A DNA stretch of 64,000 nt from Pseudocoprococcus catus (GCF_019734885.1 NZ_JAAXCM010000023.1:190586-254585), one strand, 5' to 3'. Positions 9,114-18,411 are shown, counted from the first letter of the stretch. Program-made: numbers and translations. Notes: generated by a model not told the origin, from the sequence alone.

Positions 9114-9163
9114 TAAAATCAAACCATACTTACGCTTTAAATACGAGTATGGTTTGATTTTTT
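9114..9163. terminator. Intrinsic terminator
   Basis: Near-perfect hairpin AAATCAAACCATACT ... AGTATGGTTTGATTT with a T-tract, directly after the stop of the radical SAM-MetK fusion gene on the minus strand. It could terminate on either strand. Confidence 0.75.
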
Positions 9164-9166
9164 ACT

Positions 9167-10408
9167 TTATAAATATTTTTTTAATATTTTTACTTTATCC
9201 AATTTCTCCCAAGGTAGATTTAAATCTTGGCGTCCAAAATGTCCGTATGAAGATGTTTGTTTATATATAGGTCTTCTCAAATTCAACATTTCTATAATAC
9301 CAGCAGGTCTTAAATCAAATACTTCTGATACAATCTCTGATAATTTCTTGTCTGAAATTCTACCTGTGCTAAATGTATCTATCATAATTGAAGTTGGCTC
9401 AGCTACTCCAATAGCATAAGAAATTTGGATTTCACATTTCTTAGCCAATCCCGCAGCCACAATATTTTTTGCAACATAGCGTGCTGCATATGCTGCTGAC
9501 CGATCCACTTTTGTACAATCTTTTCCTGAAAAAGCTCCTCCTCCATGACGTGCCATTCCACCATAGGTATCAACAATAATCTTTCTTCCCGTAACACCAC
9601 TATCCCCATGAGGTCCACCTACAACAAATCTCCCTGTAGGATTAATAAAAATCTTTGTGTTATCATCCACCATTTCAGGAGGTAAAATTGCATCTAAAAC
9701 GTATTTTTTAATATCTTTCTGCAATTGTTCCTGTGTGATGTCTGGATCATGTTGTGTAGAAATAACAACTGATTCCAAACGTGTCGGCATTCCCTGTGTA
9801 TCATATTCTACAGAAACTGTTTTATATCTTCCGCTTTCAAACATATAATCTGCCAGTTCCTTCAGCTGTTCTTCAAATATTTCTGGATCTCCTGCTTTCC
9901 ACACATCTTCATAAACTAAGTTTGACTCAACATCTTTAAATCCTAAATCCCATAAATGTATAATGCTATCTTTTAGAAATGGAAGATCTGCACTTGCAAA
10001 TGTTGATTTGGTGGACGGATTATAATTTTCTTCCAAATACATTGGAAGATTTTTTATTACATCTTCATATGAACCTGAACCATCAATTTTCTTGCGAGTC
10101 ATATCATGTTTCTCTTTTATTCCATCAATGCTTATGGAAAAAGCACAATGTTCACCATGTTTATTTACATAATTCCTCACATTTTCTTTTCCATATAAAA
10201 CTCCATTTGTTGAAAATGTAAATACATAATTTGGAAACCATTTATGATTTTCCGAATACATTCTCAAAATAAAATAATCGCACATTTTATCTATAAGATC
10301 CATTTCCAAAAGCGGTTCTCCGCCAATGAAATCCAGCATAATACTATCCGACATTTCTGACGTATATGGATTGTCTAACAGAAAATCGATAATTTGCTTT
10401 CCTGTTTC
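9167..10408 (-). pseudogene. 3' part of a split radical SAM gene, fused in frame to the C-terminal half of S-adenosylmethionine synthetase (MetK)
   Basis: The open frame contains two unrelated parts. The first (to about residue 193 counted from the ATG at 10354) is the interior of a radical SAM enzyme: [29 protein letters not shown] and [14 protein letters not shown]. The frame stays open upstream of that ATG to the IS110 boundary (reading [18 protein letters not shown]). The second part, from about YKTVSVEYD to the end, is the C-terminal half of MetK, with [13 protein letters not shown] and the signature GGGAFSGKD. The N-terminal MetK half with its GHPDK motif is absent, and the CxxxCxxC cluster motif lies on the far side of the IS110 element. 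Neither activity can be complete. The join may be a deletion fusion between neighbouring genes or an older designed-like domain fusion later broken by the IS. Confidence 0.8.
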
Positions 10409-10424
10409 CCAATTAGTACCATAA

Positions 10425-10640
10425 AAGTGTAGTTGTTAGAGAGTAATTAACTCTAACATCTACACTTATTTTATTATAATAAGGGAAGTAGTTGGTATGA
10501 CATATTGCCATTAGGATTTTCACATCCGTGAATGAAACCGTCAGCCATCCCCTTATTATAAACATTCATTTAAGCAGGTTGAAACTCGCAGGAGCTTTCG
10601 CGTAACGAACTAAACTGAATCATAATAAGTGTAGATGGGA
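10425..10640 (+). ncRNA. Candidate bridge RNA region of the IS110 element
   Basis: IS110-group elements carry a structured bridge RNA in the non-coding left end that base-pairs with donor and target DNA. Here that end shows a strong 16-bp hairpin (AAGTGTAG...TGTTAGAG / CTCTAACA...CTACACTT, 10425-10467) and a long-range stem TTATAATAAGGG (10476-10487) / CCCTTATTATAA (about 10551-10562) enclosing an internal loop region. Part of the first hairpin (ATAAGTGTAGATG) recurs near 10625. Size and position suit a bridge RNA. The guide loops were not resolved by eye. Confidence 0.5.
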
Positions 10641-10679
10641 TAAACAACTGCAATTCTATAAAAAGAAAAGGAGTATATT

Positions 10680-11882
10680 ATGATCAGCGTAGGAATTGAT
10701 GTATCAAAAGGGAAAAGTACAGTATGTATTTTGAAACCATATGGAGAGATTGTTAGTAAGCCTTTCAATATTACCCATACCCAAAAGGATTTAAGCGAAT
10801 TATCTTCCATGCTTTTCAGACTAAATGATGAAGTCAAAATCGTTATGGAAGCAACCGGAATTTATCATCTTCCAGTTCTTACATATTTACAGGAAAAAGG
10901 ATTTTTTGTTTCTGTAATTAATCCGTATCTTATGAAAAGTTATCGTAACGAAAGTCTGCGAAAAGCCAAAACCGACAAGATTGATTCCCGTATCATTGCT
11001 AATTATGGAATTGATCATTGGTTTAAAATGAAAGAATTTCAAACTTCTGGAGAGATTTATGAAGAGTTGAAGTTGCTTGGACAGCAATATCGGCATTATA
11101 TGAAGCTTCATCTTTTATCTCTTGCTGAATTGACCCATCTTTTAGATTTGACCATGCCCGGAATAAAGAATCTTCTTGCAAGTTGGAATGAAACAAATCG
11201 GAAAGATAAAAGAAGTGATTTTGTGGAACGTTTTTGGCATTATGATGTAATAACATCTATGTCTGAACAGGAATTTACTGAAGAGTATATACTTTGGGCA
11301 AAAGAAAAGAAATACGTCCCAAGCCAGGAAAAAGCCAAAGTTATATACGCCCTGGCTCAGGAAAGTATTCCCACATTACCTTCAGAAACCTCATCGATCA
11401 AAATGCTGGTGACTGAAGCAGTTCGGGTGCTCAAGGAAGTTGATGCAACCCTTGGTCTAATTTTATCACGGATGCAGGAAATAGCCAAGATTTTGCCAGA
11501 ATATTCGGTTGTAAGAGAAATGGGTGGAGTGGGAAATACATTAGCCCCAAAGTTAATTGCAGAAATAGGAGATGTTCGCAGATTTCGCAACGGGAAGGCA
11601 TTGGTTGCATTCGCAGGAATTGATCCACCACCGTATGAATCTGGTCAATTTGTAGGTTGTAATAGGAAAATCTCGAAACGTGGTTCAGCATCATTGCGCA
11701 AAGTAGGATACGAAACAATGAGAAGTTTAAAAATGCGTTCCAGACCAGAAGATCCGGTTTACCGATATGTTGTAAAAAAGGAATCAGAAGGTAAAAGTAA
11801 AAAATCAGCAAAGATAGCCGGATTAAATAAGTTTTTACGCATTTATTATGCTCGAGTAACCGAACTATATAAAAATATATAA
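10680..11882 (+). CDS. IS110-family transposase (DEDD recombinase)
   Basis: Recombinase of 400 aa. The N-terminal RuvC-like DEDD domain begins MISVGIDVSKGKS and continues with IVMEATGIYHLPV and KAKTDKIDSRII. The C-terminal transposase_20 domain has MGGVGNTLAPKLIAEIGDVRRF, FAGIDPPPYESG and the catalytic-serine region SKRGSASLRK. The length is normal for the family and no frameshift is seen, so the enzyme looks intact. An AAAAGGAG site precedes the ATG. The gene is encoded opposite to the radical SAM gene it interrupts. Confidence 0.93.
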   Translation: MISVGIDVSKGKSTVCILKPYGEIVSKPFNITHTQKDLSELSSMLFRLNDEVKIVMEATGIYHLPVLTYLQEKGFFVSVINPYLMKSYRNESLRKAKTDKIDSRIIANYGIDHWFKMKEFQTSGEIYEELKLLGQQYRHYMKLHLLSLAELTHLLDLTMPGIKNLLASWNETNRKDKRSDFVERFWHYDVITSMSEQEFTEEYILWAKEKKYVPSQEKAKVIYALAQESIPTLPSETSSIKMLVTEAVRVLKEVDATLGLILSRMQEIAKILPEYSVVREMGGVGNTLAPKLIAEIGDVRRFRNGKALVAFAGIDPPPYESGQFVGCNRKISKRGSASLRKVGYETMRSLKMRSRPEDPVYRYVVKKESEGKSKKSAKIAGLNKFLRIYYARVTELYKNI

Positions 11883-11999
11883 TCTTATATAAAATAAATA
11901 ATTTTTTAGACTGCCAATCAGACAGTCTATTTGTAGTACGCAAATATATTTTGTGACAGAAAATAAAAAAGATAAAAATAATTATTGACTTTTCTTAGC

Positions 12000-12152
12000 A
12001 GGTTTCATTCTATTTACATTATTCTTCCCTACCATATAACAATATGTACATCTCAAATTGCAGTCTTCTGTTACACATATTGTTGCATTTAAATAATTTC
12101 CATCAATCCAACTATTTCTGTCTTTAACTTCATTGTATTTTACATCAATCAT
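12000..12152 (-). pseudogene. 5' fragment of the split radical SAM enzyme
   Basis: N-terminal piece of a radical SAM peptide maturase. The ATG at 12150-12152 lies 1 nt after the stop of the ABC permease gene, so it was translated as part of that operon. It carries the 4Fe-4S motif CNLRCTYC (Cys31, Cys35, Cys38). The frame enters the IS110 element after about 50 residues and stops at 11982. The continuation is the 3' fragment ending in the MetK fusion. The style (CVTEDCNLRC, then FIGGEPLLE in the other half) resembles maturases of ribosomally made peptides. I would not name the subfamily without a profile search. Confidence 0.8.
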
Positions 12153-12153
12153 T

Positions 12154-12936
12154 TTATTTTCCCTTCCTTTTCATAATTATTATTGAGAAGCTAAGGCAAA
12201 GCATTCCCCACAATATCATTCCCCCTAATGCCAATATTCCGTTTTCTTTCGGTTCTAATATCATTGAGGTTTCGTATGGAACTAGTTTATATATTAACCA
12301 ATTATGAATTAGGGCGTATCCCCCTAATGGATGTGCATATGCAAGTAACTTTTGCGCTAAACTCTGACTAATCGGAAAACTTGGTATGAAAAAACACAAT
12401 ATCATATATGCAAAACTTAAAAGTAAAGAAGGAATGTAATTCCCTTTACAAAGTGTAACTATAAACACAATAGGTAACATTACCGCTGTAAGCAGCAACG
12501 CATCTATTATGTTTATCAATAACAAAACAGCAATTGTGTAAAAAGAAAAATCATATCCTCGAATCCCAATAATAATCGCATACACAAGCGATGGCAAGAC
12601 CATTGTTATAGTGCTAAAAAAAGCAATTACAACTAATTTTGCCAATACAAATTTTCGAGATGATACTGGTATAATCTCCAGCTGATAAATAGTTCCATAT
12701 CGATGCTCATCAGCAAAAATCACAATCGTATAAAGAACAGTAAACAATAGTGTTATAAAAAAAATAAACTCCATATTATCACAATATAGGTCTAAAACAC
12801 TTGCTCTTTGTGTCAATTTATAGAAATTACTTAAGGTTAATATTAAACACATAAGGATAGAAATCGCACCTAAGTAAATATGTTTTTCTCTTTTTTCTTT
12901 TAGAAGTTCTGAAGCAATATACATTTTCATTTTCAA
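12154..12936 (-). CDS. ABC-2 type permease
   Basis: Membrane subunit of an ABC transporter, 260 aa with about six hydrophobic segments. A charged N-terminal helix (SELLKEKREKH) and the cytosolic segment FADEHRYGTIYQLE are typical of ABC-2 permeases of the bacitracin/lantibiotic-immunity type. The start overlaps the ATPase gene stop by 4 nt. Next to a radical SAM maturase it could export or give immunity to a modified peptide, but this is context only and the maturase is now broken. Confidence 0.82.
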   Translation of the reverse strand: MKMKMYIASELLKEKREKHIYLGAISILMCLILTLSNFYKLTQRASVLDLYCDNMEFIFFITLLFTVLYTIVIFADEHRYGTIYQLEIIPVSSRKFVLAKLVVIAFFSTITMVLPSLVYAIIIGIRGYDFSFYTIAVLLLINIIDALLLTAVMLPIVFIVTLCKGNYIPSLLLSFAYMILCFFIPSFPISQSLAQKLLAYAHPLGGYALIHNWLIYKLVPYETSMILEPKENGILALGGMILWGMLCLSFSIIIMKRKGK

Positions 12937-13838
12937 TCTCCTTGTATTATTTTTTTAAAATAAGCCTCTAAATTTTCTTCTTCTACACCTATTTCCATTA
13001 TTCCTACTCCGTATTTTGCCAATTCCTTAGAAAATTCCTCTCTGTTTAATTTAAGATTATAAATATATATTGTATTTTTATCTACCACTTCGTAATCTTC
13101 AACATGAAAAATTTTCTCTAAAATTCCACATGTAAGTTCCCCATTAGTCACTAAAATTTTGATATGTGTTCTATTTCCTTGTCGGATTTCTTCTATACTT
13201 TTCTCAGCTATTAAAACACCTTCATTTAAAACACCTATACGATCAGCCATAATATCTATTTCAGACAATAAATGGCTTGAAATCATAATAGTGGTTTCCT
13301 GCTCTTTACTGATTTTCATTAAATATTCTCTAAATTGTGAAATTCCAATTGGATCAAGCCCATTTGTAGGTTCATCCAAAATAATAAATTCTGGTTCATG
13401 AATGATAGCGTTTGCTAAGCCCAGTCTTTTCTTCATCCCGAGAGAAAATCTTTTATACTTTTTATCTTTTTCATTAAATAAGTCTACTTTTTCAAGTGCC
13501 TCTTCTATAGCATACTTTTTTGTCACTCCCCTTATATTTGAAAATACCTTCAGGTTTTCATAAGCAGATAACTCCGGATAAAATCCCTGGAAATCTAAAT
13601 TAGCTCCAATCCTATTATATAATGAAGGCATATTACTTATAGTTTTTCCCCATAACTTAATTTCTCCACCGGCAATATCTGTCAGACCTAAAATTGCTTT
13701 CATCAATGTAGTCTTTCCAGCACCATTTTTCCCAATCAGACCGTATATTTCACCTTCTGTTACATGCATATTGATATTTCTTAATACTTCTACTTTATCA
13801 TATTTTTTTGTAAGATTTTTTATTGTTAAAATTTCCAT
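12933..13838 (-). CDS. ABC transporter ATPase
   Basis: ATP-binding subunit of 301 aa, partner of the permease that follows. Walker A is GLIGKNGAGKTTLMK, the signature is FSLGMKKRLGLA, Walker B is FIILDEPTNGLDP, and the H-loop is MISSHLL. A C-terminal extension of about 90 residues is common in this exporter class. The start was set at 13838 (MEILTIKNL), because GGAGGG lies 6-7 nt upstream; an ATG 30 nt earlier lacks such a site. Confidence 0.88.
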   Translation of the reverse strand: MEILTIKNLTKKYDKVEVLRNINMHVTEGEIYGLIGKNGAGKTTLMKAILGLTDIAGGEIKLWGKTISNMPSLYNRIGANLDFQGFYPELSAYENLKVFSNIRGVTKKYAIEEALEKVDLFNEKDKKYKRFSLGMKKRLGLANAIIHEPEFIILDEPTNGLDPIGISQFREYLMKISKEQETTIMISSHLLSEIDIMADRIGVLNEGVLIAEKSIEEIRQGNRTHIKILVTNGELTCGILEKIFHVEDYEVVDKNTIYIYNLKLNREEFSKELAKYGVGIMEIGVEEENLEAYFKKIIQGD

Positions 13839-13930
13839 ATCGTCCCTCCGTTTTGTATAGAATATCATACAAACCTTAACATAACTTTAATGAAAATTTA
13901 TTATATTATTATTTTCATTAAGATCATCTC

Positions 13931-14200
13931 TAACAATAGCTAAGATGGGTTTCTTTGTTGTAGACATCATTTAACTTTTTTTCCTAACCACTCTTTTACT
14001 CTTGGTATAGATACAATTCCAAATATTAATGCTGCTATACCGATAATATTATCAATATAGTTACTATCCAATACTTTGAAATCTTTTACTATTGCAAGTA
14101 TCGAAAAGAATAACAAAATTATACCTGCCGCAACAAGATATAAAAGTATGAAATGTAGTCATTAAATGTTTTTTCCTATTCCTCTCATTATCTTTCCCAT
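13931..14200 (-). pseudogene. Small membrane-protein gene with two tandem in-frame stops
   Basis: A very good ribosome site (GGGAGGTG) precedes an ATG at 14198-14200. The frame gives MGKIMRGIGKNI, then TAA TGA, then continues open for 75 codons: a hydrophobic stretch (FILLYLVAAGIILLFFSILA), a short polar loop, a second hydrophobic stretch (IIGIAALIFGIVSI), and a basic end, stopping at 13931. Without the tandem stops it would be an 87-89-aa two-helix membrane protein at the head of the ABC operon. Either it is a recent pseudogene or the 12-aa peptide is itself the product. I do not recognise the family. Confidence 0.5.
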
Positions 14201-14811
14201 TAGATTCACCTCCCTATTGATTTTCTCTTTTAACTTTAATACGAATACAAACCTATAATGGTGACATTAATTTTGAAAATTTTTCCTTTGAAATAAAGTA
14301 CCTATATTCAAACTTCACCAAAAAAACTACACATAAAAAGGCAACAATTATCTACATAATCACTGCCTCCGCAAAATTTATTATTTTCCATTTTCCCTCT
14401 ATGCCTTATTGTATCCAATGAATTTGTCTCCATAAACTTAATACAAAAGATTTGTCAATCCGTTTTTATCCTCAATCATATATATTGAGTGTCCTAATAT
14501 GACGCTTTTATCTTTTATTCTATATTCCTCTCTTCTTGTCGTTATAGCACTACTTTCTTCTTTATGCATAAATATTCTTCATCGCTTCTGCAATTACCAA
14601 ACAACTAAATTGCAATTACATTTTCTAAAAATCTTCCTTCTTTTCCTTAAATCCCCCTCTGGCGAATACAAAAATAGCCATCTCTATGTACGAATCAGGT
14701 CACCCGTCCATCTATTTTTATCTATTTCATCTAGTGTTATTCTGTCCGTACAGTCCGCAGAAACAGCGTAAAAACGCACAAAACAGCACTCAATACCACT
14801 CATTTTCCGCC
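14201..14811. other. Gene-free stretch at the edge of the accessory region
   Basis: About 600 bp of AT-rich sequence. The promoter for the small ORF and ABC genes should lie near 14,220-14,290. A plus-strand frame at 14499-14771 (90 codons) has no ribosome site and no recognisable domain, so it was not called. The segment ends where the truncated uvrB begins. Confidence 0.5.
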
Positions 14812-15093
14812 TTATAAATAGTAGGAGACAAAATATTCTACTGCATTGTTCGGGAAAAATTCCTTCATCTCTCCGTAAAGCTGTGCCGCCAGCGTCTTAT
14901 TGTGGGCCAGAATCAGCGTCGGTTTATTCAGCTGCTGAATCACATTGGCCATGGTAAAGGTCTTACCTGAACCGGTAACACCCAATAATGTCTCAAACTG
15001 ATTGCCTTCCTTAAAACCCTGCACCAGCTTCTCTATGGCCTGTGGCTGATCGCCGGTGGGAGCATATTCACTGTGTAACTCAAAATGGTCCAT
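14812..15093 (-). pseudogene. uvrB: 5' fragment of uvrB (excinuclease ABC subunit B)
   Basis: The first 92 residues of UvrB are perfectly recognisable: [20 protein letters not shown], Walker [18 protein letters not shown], and [20 protein letters not shown]. The protein breaks off at YFVSYY followed by Leu and a stop, where intact UvrB continues DYYQPEAY for about 570 more residues. The start codon and ribosome site look normal. The gene lies downstream of ctpA as in related genomes, so this appears to be the native locus cut by whatever brought in the DNA to its left. The rest of uvrB is not in the window. Confidence 0.85.
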
Positions 15094-15247
15094 CTGTATT
15101 CTCCTAATTCATTTCTGCACTTTAATATACTACGCCTATTATATCATTCCTCTTATAAAAAGTACATACGTTTTCGAATATTTGTTCTATTTTGATCTTT
15201 TTTTGAATCGTATATATAATTTCAACTTGATCAGAAACAGACACAAC

Positions 15248-15297
15248 AAAAGGGCATCAAAAAAAGCGGATTAAACCGCTTTTTTTGATGCCCTTTT
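15248..15297 (-). terminator. Intrinsic terminator of ctpA
   Basis: Perfect 22-bp stem (AAAAGGGCATCAAAAAAAGC ... with a 6-nt loop) starting at the ctpA stop codon, ending in a T-rich arm. It is symmetrical and could also work on the plus strand. Confidence 0.9.
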
Positions 15298-16583
15298 TAT
15301 TCCGCCTGCATCTGCTCCAGTACGACTTCCTGGGCTTTCTCAAGCTGTGTATCTGTCTTGCTGTCGGAATCCAATTCAACCTCTTCATCCGGATCAATAC
15401 CTGTACCATGGATATTGCGTCCGTTTGGCGTATAGTACTTGGCACTAGTCAGCTTGATGGCTGAACCGTCTCCTAACGGCAATACATACTGAACGATGCC
15501 TTTGCCAAAGGATGTGGTACCCACAAGCTTTGCTTTGCCGTAATCCTGAAGGCAGCCGCTGACAATCTCTGAGGCACTGGCACTATTGCCGTTAATCAGA
15601 ACGCTGATTGGTACATCAATAGTATCGTCATCCTTTGTATATTCTTCCTGTTTCTTATCATTCTTGTCAACGGTATAAACAAGCAGCTGATCCTTCGGAA
15701 GGATCCTGTCAAGAATGGCTGTTGCAGAATTCACCAGACCGCCCGGATTATCTCTCAGATCAATGATCAGCCCCTTCATTCCCTGAGCTGTCAGCTCATC
15801 TATGGCCTGATTAAACTGGTCTGCGGTTGTTTCTTCAAATTCATAAACAGCGACGTAACCGATATTGCTGTCCAGCATCTTGGACGTTACCATCGGGATC
15901 TCAATTGTCTTACGTTCCACCTCAAATGTCAGATATTTATCCTCTGATGGTCTGTACACTTCGATACTAACGGTTGATCCTTCTTCGCCCTTGATCCATG
16001 TGACAACCTCTGTCACATCGACACCAGTCACTTCCTTGCCTGCTACTTTGTAAAGGATATCATCCTTGAGAATACCGGCTTCAGCACCCGGTGACCCCTC
16101 AAAAGGACGTACAACCGTAATCACGCCTGTCTCCTTGTTCTGGCTGACAACCACACCGATACCGGAATATTTGCCGGATGTGGACTCCTGCAGCTGTTCA
16201 TACTCATCCTTAGTATAATAAACAGTATATGGCTCATTCAGTGCATCCACATAGCCTTTGTAAATACCTTCCGCCATATCATCCTGAGTGATATCTGAAT
16301 CATCTGAAACATCCAGATAGTACTTGTCAAGTACCGCATGCAGCTTATTCAGCTTCTGCTCAATCTCACTATACCGGTTCGAAATATCCGTCATATCATC
16401 AGACGAACCAGAACCTGATGCTTCCACCGCATCCCCTGTGCCCGTTGTCTGGCTGCCTGATGACGCAGCTGATGTCTTCATAAAACATCCCGACAGCGCC
16501 AATACGCCAATCATCAATACGCACAGAATAACCCCTGTCAGCAGGCCTTTATAATAGCTCTTTCTGTCATTTCTGTTCTCCAT
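15297..16583 (-). CDS. ctpA: C-terminal processing peptidase, S41 family
   Basis: Surface serine protease of 428 aa. The start at 16583 (MENRNDRKSYYKG) has AAGGAGACAG just upstream. A hydrophobic anchor (GVILCVLMIGVLALSGC) ends in a lipobox-like LSGC. It is followed by a Ser/Thr-rich spacer, a PDZ domain (SGKYSGIGVVVSQ to about residue 200) and the S41 core, with DLRDNPGG, the catalytic Ser in NGNSASASEIVSG and Lys in TSFGKGIVQYV. It lies downstream of ftsX, the conserved Lachnospiraceae order, and probably trims cell-wall or secreted proteins. A terminator follows at once. Confidence 0.92.
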   Translation of the reverse strand: MENRNDRKSYYKGLLTGVILCVLMIGVLALSGCFMKTSAASSGSQTTGTGDAVEASGSGSSDDMTDISNRYSEIEQKLNKLHAVLDKYYLDVSDDSDITQDDMAEGIYKGYVDALNEPYTVYYTKDEYEQLQESTSGKYSGIGVVVSQNKETGVITVVRPFEGSPGAEAGILKDDILYKVAGKEVTGVDVTEVVTWIKGEEGSTVSIEVYRPSEDKYLTFEVERKTIEIPMVTSKMLDSNIGYVAVYEFEETTADQFNQAIDELTAQGMKGLIIDLRDNPGGLVNSATAILDRILPKDQLLVYTVDKNDKKQEEYTKDDDTIDVPISVLINGNSASASEIVSGCLQDYGKAKLVGTTSFGKGIVQYVLPLGDGSAIKLTSAKYYTPNGRNIHGTGIDPDEEVELDSDSKTDTQLEKAQEVVLEQMQAE

Positions 16584-16703
16584 AGTCTGTCTCCTTCTGA
16601 AAACAGACAATTGCCCACTGCCATTGATTCAGGATGATAGAAAATATCGCAGTCTGCAATCATCTGTTTAAAAATTGCTGAATTTTATTTTATAGTAACA
16701 CAA

Positions 16704-16739
16704 AGAGCTGGCCCAGACAATTGTCTGAAGCCAGCTTTC
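16704..16739 (-). terminator. Hairpin between ftsX and ctpA, probable terminator
   Basis: AAGAGCTGGC ... GCCAGCTTT stem containing an inner palindrome CAGACAATTGTCTG, with a short T-stretch. It lies in the 230-bp gap between ftsX and ctpA, so ctpA may have its own promoter. Confidence 0.6.
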
Positions 16740-16811
16740 TTAAAGTTCACACTTTTTTCAATTTTAATTTTAGGACAAAACAAAATGATGTTCAAAGTTT
16801 GTCTCATTCTA

Positions 16812-17717
16812 TCAGACACGGATATGCTTGATCAATGTCACGTAACTTCCGATGAAACCGATACCAAGACCGATAATCAATGAGATCGGAATCAGTACTC
16901 TGAAAATCTCACCGGATGGAAGGAATGTCATAAATCTGCTGAGACTTGTAAATTCAGTTGTCATAAATGAAACAACCTTCTCATACAATACCTTCAGCAC
17001 ACATACCGGAATCAGGGAACCGATCAAACCGATGAGCATACCTTCGATCAGGAATGGTGCTCTTACGAAAAAGTCTGTCGCTCCGAGATATTTCATGATG
17101 GCAATCTCTTCATGTCTGACTGTAATACCGATCATAACAGTATTGCTGATCAGGAAGACAGCGACACCTACAAGGATAACGATAATTGCCAGTGATACAT
17201 AGCTCAGGAGACGTCCAAAACTTGCAAAGCTGTCTGCCACGCTCTTGGATGCATTGACGGAACGTACACCATCAATGCCTTTGATATAATCTACAAGATC
17301 CTGCTGCATAGCAGCATCTTTCAGATAAACTTCCAAGCTGGCAGAAGATGCCAGTGGATTATCATTGTCCAGATTCGTCAGAATGTTCTGATCTGTATCC
17401 GGGAATGCTTTCTCCTTGTATTCTTTCCATGCTTCATCAGCAGAAGTATAATGAACATTGTCCACTTCATCCTGCTTCTCAATCTGAGACTTGATATCAA
17501 GAATCTGATCTTCCTCAACGCCCTCATCAAAGAATACCGTAACACCCACTGTTGTTTCTACTTCGGAAAAGATATGCTGAAAGTTCATCACCATGCAATA
17601 GAAAATACCGAAGATAAACAGACAGGCTGTGATGGTACCAATCGATGCCAGTGAGAACAGACGGTTTCTGAATACATTTTTAATACCCTGTTTAATGCCA
17701 TATAAAAAACTACTCAT
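16812..17717 (-). CDS. ftsX: Cell-division ABC transporter permease FtsX
   Basis: Membrane subunit of FtsEX, 301 aa. The N-terminal KQGIKNVFRNRLFSLASIGT precedes the first transmembrane segment. A large extracellular loop (about residues 45-165, with VTVFFDEGVEEDQI and YTSADEAWKEYKEK) is followed by three more membrane segments, and the cytosolic loop carries VRHEEIAIMKYLGATDFFVR. The start at 17717 overlaps the ftsE stop by 8 nt (ATGAGTAG), excluding the upstream alternative. FtsEX controls peptidoglycan hydrolases through the FtsX loop. The coiled-coil M23 hydrolase at 23972-25324 is a candidate partner. Confidence 0.93.
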   Translation of the reverse strand: MSSFLYGIKQGIKNVFRNRLFSLASIGTITACLFIFGIFYCMVMNFQHIFSEVETTVGVTVFFDEGVEEDQILDIKSQIEKQDEVDNVHYTSADEAWKEYKEKAFPDTDQNILTNLDNDNPLASSASLEVYLKDAAMQQDLVDYIKGIDGVRSVNASKSVADSFASFGRLLSYVSLAIIVILVGVAVFLISNTVMIGITVRHEEIAIMKYLGATDFFVRAPFLIEGMLIGLIGSLIPVCVLKVLYEKVVSFMTTEFTSLSRFMTFLPSGEIFRVLIPISLIIGLGIGFIGSYVTLIKHIRV

Positions 17718-18411
17718 AGATATACCCGCCTTTTCTCTCGTCACTGATGATCTCGCCCTCACTCATGGTGATGACACGCTTCTGCATTCTCTCGACGATT
17801 TCTTTGTTATGCGTAACAACAACAACTGTTGTACCACGCATATTGATGGCTTCAAGCAGTTTCATAATCTCCCATGAATTCTTCGGATCCAGATTACCTG
17901 TCGGCTCATCTGCCAAAAGCAACGGCGGATTATTCACAAGAGCACGGGCCAGGGCAACTCGCTGCTGCTCACCGCCGGACAGCTCATTCGGGTAGGACTT
18001 GGCCTTGTCAGGAAGACCGACCAGCTTCAGCATGGCCATAACATTCTTCTTGATCAGACGGTTCGGTGCACCGACTACCTGCTGGGCAAATGCGATATTC
18101 TCATAAACGTTCCTGTCTTTCAGAAGCCGGAAATCCTGGAATACAACGCCGATGCCTCGACGAAGCTTCGGTACTCTTCTCCTGCGGAGTCGTCCGAGAT
18201 TCTTGTTGTTGATATAAATGGTGCCGGATGTCGGCTCCATTTCTTTTAAAAGTAGCTTAAATAATGTTGTCTTGCCGGAACCACTCTGGCCCACGACAAA
18301 TACAAATTCGCCTTTTTTAATCCGGAGACTGATGCCCTTTAAAGCTTTCACATCTCCCGGATAGGTTTTAGTCACCTGATCTAAGGCTATCAATTGCTTC
18401 CCCTCCTTCAA
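17710..18411 (-). CDS. ftsE: Cell-division ATP-binding protein FtsE
   Basis: ATPase of the FtsEX complex, 233 aa, standard length. Walker A is [15 protein letters not shown], the signature is [16 protein letters not shown], Walker B is [13 protein letters not shown], and the switch histidine is in VVTHNKEIV. The start [19 protein letters not shown] has GGAGGGG upstream. It is followed by ftsX with an 8-nt overlap, and the PucR-type regulator gene ends 12 nt upstream, so all three may be co-transcribed. Confidence 0.94.
   Translation of the reverse strand: MKEGKQLIALDQVTKTYPGDVKALKGISLRIKKGEFVFVVGQSGSGKTTLFKLLLKEMEPTSGTIYINNKNLGRLRRRRVPKLRRGIGVVFQDFRLLKDRNVYENIAFAQQVVGAPNRLIKKNVMAMLKLVGLPDKAKSYPNELSGGEQQRVALARALVNNPPLLLADEPTGNLDPKNSWEIMKLLEAINMRGTTVVVVTHNKEIVERMQKRVITMSEGEIISDERKGGYIYE

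Larger units (their letters stand above)
10409..11999 (+). mobile_element. IS110-family insertion sequence splitting a radical SAM gene
   Basis: Element of about 1.6 kb; the ends are approximate (plus or minus 15 bp) because IS110 elements lack long terminal repeats. The boundaries were placed by rejoining the interrupted gene: on the minus strand the 5' fragment ends ...VNRMKP and the 3' fragment resumes [11 protein letters not shown], which together give a sensible radical SAM sequence. The element has a long non-coding left end (about 270 bp), one transposase gene, and a short right end with a small hairpin (AGACTG...CAGTCT, 11908-11928). Confidence 0.8.

Noticed and set aside
14499-14771. 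Plus-strand ORF of 90 codons next to the uvrB fragment
   Set aside because: No ribosome site, low-complexity hydrophobic sequence and no recognised domain.
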